Origin: Bacteroidales bacterium
GTDB lineage: Bacteria > Bacteroidota > Bacteroidia > Bacteroidales > Marinilabiliaceae
NCBI GenBank assembly: GCA_022768325.1
Contig: JALEMI010000020.1
Coordinates: 1 to 64,000, forward strand
Direction of reading: 5' to 3'
DNA: 64,000 bases
A program made the translations under genes and the position numbers. Positions 62,975 to 64,000 of the stretch are shown here, piece after piece. How positions within the stretch are numbered: position 1 is the stretch's first letter; each line of letters starts with the position of its first letter. The notes under the pieces are model-generated. The model searched no databases. It was not told the origin of the DNA and was given only the letters and a program-made list of their open reading frames with translations.

Positions 62975-64000
62975 TTACTTTTTGGCCAAGGGCTCGTATT
63001 CGTACCAGTTGTTGGTGTTGAGCATGATGTCTGTGATGCTCTTGCCTGGCGGAATCATGGGGAAGACGTTGTCTTGCTCCTCGACGTGGACCTCAAGGAG
63101 GAAAGGCTCGTCGGGATTTGCCAACATCTGCTTGACGGCCTCGTCCAGCTCCTCGCGTTTCTCGACACGGCGATGAGTGATGCGGTATGAGCCGGCGAGG
63201 GATTGGAAATCGGGATTGTCAAGGCGTGTGAACGAATAGCGAGAGCCGAAGAAGAGCTGTTGCCACTGGCGGACATTGCCGAGCCAGTTATTGTTGAGCA
63301 GCACAATCTTGACACCGAGCTTCTCTTGCATTATCGTGCCGAGCTCCTGAACGGTCATCTGGAGACCGCCATCGCCGCAGAAGACGCATACATTGCGGTC
63401 TGGGGCGGCGACCTTGGCTCCCACGGCTGCGGGGAGACCGAAGCCCATCGTGCCGAGACCGCCCGAAGTGAGGAGGCTGCGAGAGTGGCAGAAGGTGCTG
63501 TATCGGGCACTTATCATCTGGTTTTGACCGACATCGGTGACGACGATGGCCTCGGACTTTCCGATGCGGCTGACGGCATCGACAACCTCGCCCATGCGGA
63601 TATGGCCTGCGCCGGGTGCGACCTCGTGGCGGCTGACGAGCTCTGTCTCGTCGGCATTGCACTTGTCGAAAGAGGCCTCCCACTCATCGTGGCGGGCGGG
63701 ATTGACAATCTGCGTCAGGGCCTTGAGTGCCTCGCGGGCGTCGCCCTCGATACCGACCTCGACGGGGATAATCTTGCCGAGCTCGGCGCGGTCTATGTCG
63801 ATATGGATTATCCGGGCTTGGCGTGCGTAGGTTCCGACTACACCCGTGACGCGGTCGTCGAAGCGCATACCTACGGCGAGGAGGACATCGCACTCGTTGG
63901 TCTTGATGTTGGGGCCAATGTTGCCATGCATTCCGACCATGCCCTTGTAGTGTGGGTTCTTGCTATCGAGGGCGCTGAGACCGAGGAGGGTTGACGCGGC
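62975..64000 (-). CDS. ilvB: Acetolactate synthase large subunit, C-terminal part (cut by window end)
   Basis: The reading frame is open to the right edge of the window, giving about 341 residues of the C-terminal half. It shows STLLGLSALD then GMHGN (the FAD/DHAP-binding middle domain) and the TPP/Mg-binding segment CGDGGLQMTVQEL...LNNNWLGNVRQWQQLFF. The enzyme makes acetolactate from pyruvate, or acetohydroxybutyrate. It precedes ilvN in the operon. The N-terminal part and any leader peptide are outside the window. Confidence 0.95.
   Translation of the reverse strand, partial: AASTLLGLSALDSKNPHYKGMVGMHGNIGPNIKTNECDVLLAVGMRFDDRVTGVVGTYARQARIIHIDIDRAELGKIIPVEVGIEGDAREALKALTQIVNPARHDEWEASFDKCNADETELVSRHEVAPGAGHIRMGEVVDAVSRIGKSEAIVVTDVGQNQMISARYSTFCHSRSLLTSGGLGTMGFGLPAAVGAKVAAPDRNVCVFCGDGGLQMTVQELGTIMQEKLGVKIVLLNNNWLGNVRQWQQLFFGSRYSFTRLDNPDFQSLAGSYRITHRRVEKREELDEAVKQMLANPDEPFLLEVHVEEQDNVFPMIPPGKSITDIMLNTNNWYEYEPLAKK

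Overview
The window looks like a chromosomal segment of a fairly GC-rich member of the Bacteroidales (phylum Bacteroidota). Support comes from type IX secretion genes (porU, porV and a GldJ/GldK-type lipoprotein), families typical of the phylum (DUF5683, DUF6266, DUF5675, MtaB), promoter boxes of the Bacteroides form TAnnTTTG, and an arginine operon containing a GNAT gene. The genus cannot be fixed from the sequence. Almost every gene lies on the minus strand. The main exception is a plus-strand block at about 36.1-45.5 kb. I see no rRNA, tRNA or CRISPR array.

Layout: 1-7.5 kb holds the 5' part of a malic enzyme gene, then an operon running (minus strand) from a small membrane protein through a GT39-like membrane glycosyltransferase, a methyltransferase/GT2 fusion, coaD, a thioredoxin-fold protein and a LolD-like ATPase to a TIGR02757 protein. 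7.5-13.0 kb is a histidine operon (hisG, a hisD-hisC fusion, hisB, birA) preceded by an apparent attenuator: a promoter, a 26-codon leader peptide with seven histidines, and a terminator/antiterminator pair. 13.3-18.0 kb is the arginine operon argR-GNAT-argG-argC-argD, with a strong terminator and candidate ArgR operator palindromes. 18.1-23.8 kb holds comB, a DUF5683 gene and parAB. Between parB and the DUF5683 gene sits an Eco47II-like restriction-modification pair flanked by a perfect 77-bp direct repeat. The repeat is a copy of the parB/DUF5683 junction, so neither host gene was broken.

23.8-36.1 kb carries lysA-lysC, mtaB, rpmE2, the lipoprotein gene gldJ/K, ispF, porV, porU and pdxJ. 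36.6-45.5 kb is an aryl polyene/flexirubin-type pigment cluster: an aromatic amino acid lyase, a ketoreductase, two ACPs, an acyltransferase, a dehydratase, a thioesterase, three ketosynthase-type proteins (one carrying a fused degenerate KS domain) and a polysaccharide deacetylase. It ends at a patch of a dispersed intergenic repeat that recurs elsewhere in the window. 46.4-51.0 kb holds topoisomerase IV (parC, parE). 51.1-54.7 kb holds DUF5675, DUF6266, HIT, greA and low-molecular-weight phosphatase genes. 54.8-64.0 kb is a long branched-chain amino acid operon, ilvB (cut by the window end)-ilvN-ilvC-leuA-leuC-leuD-a second leuA/cimA-like gene-leuB. It contains a terminator after ilvC and a hairpin/U-tract just before leuA.

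The strongest observations are the R-M insertion with its long target duplication, the complete-looking his attenuator, the HisD-HisC fusion, and the compact pigment cluster with its fused ketosynthase.
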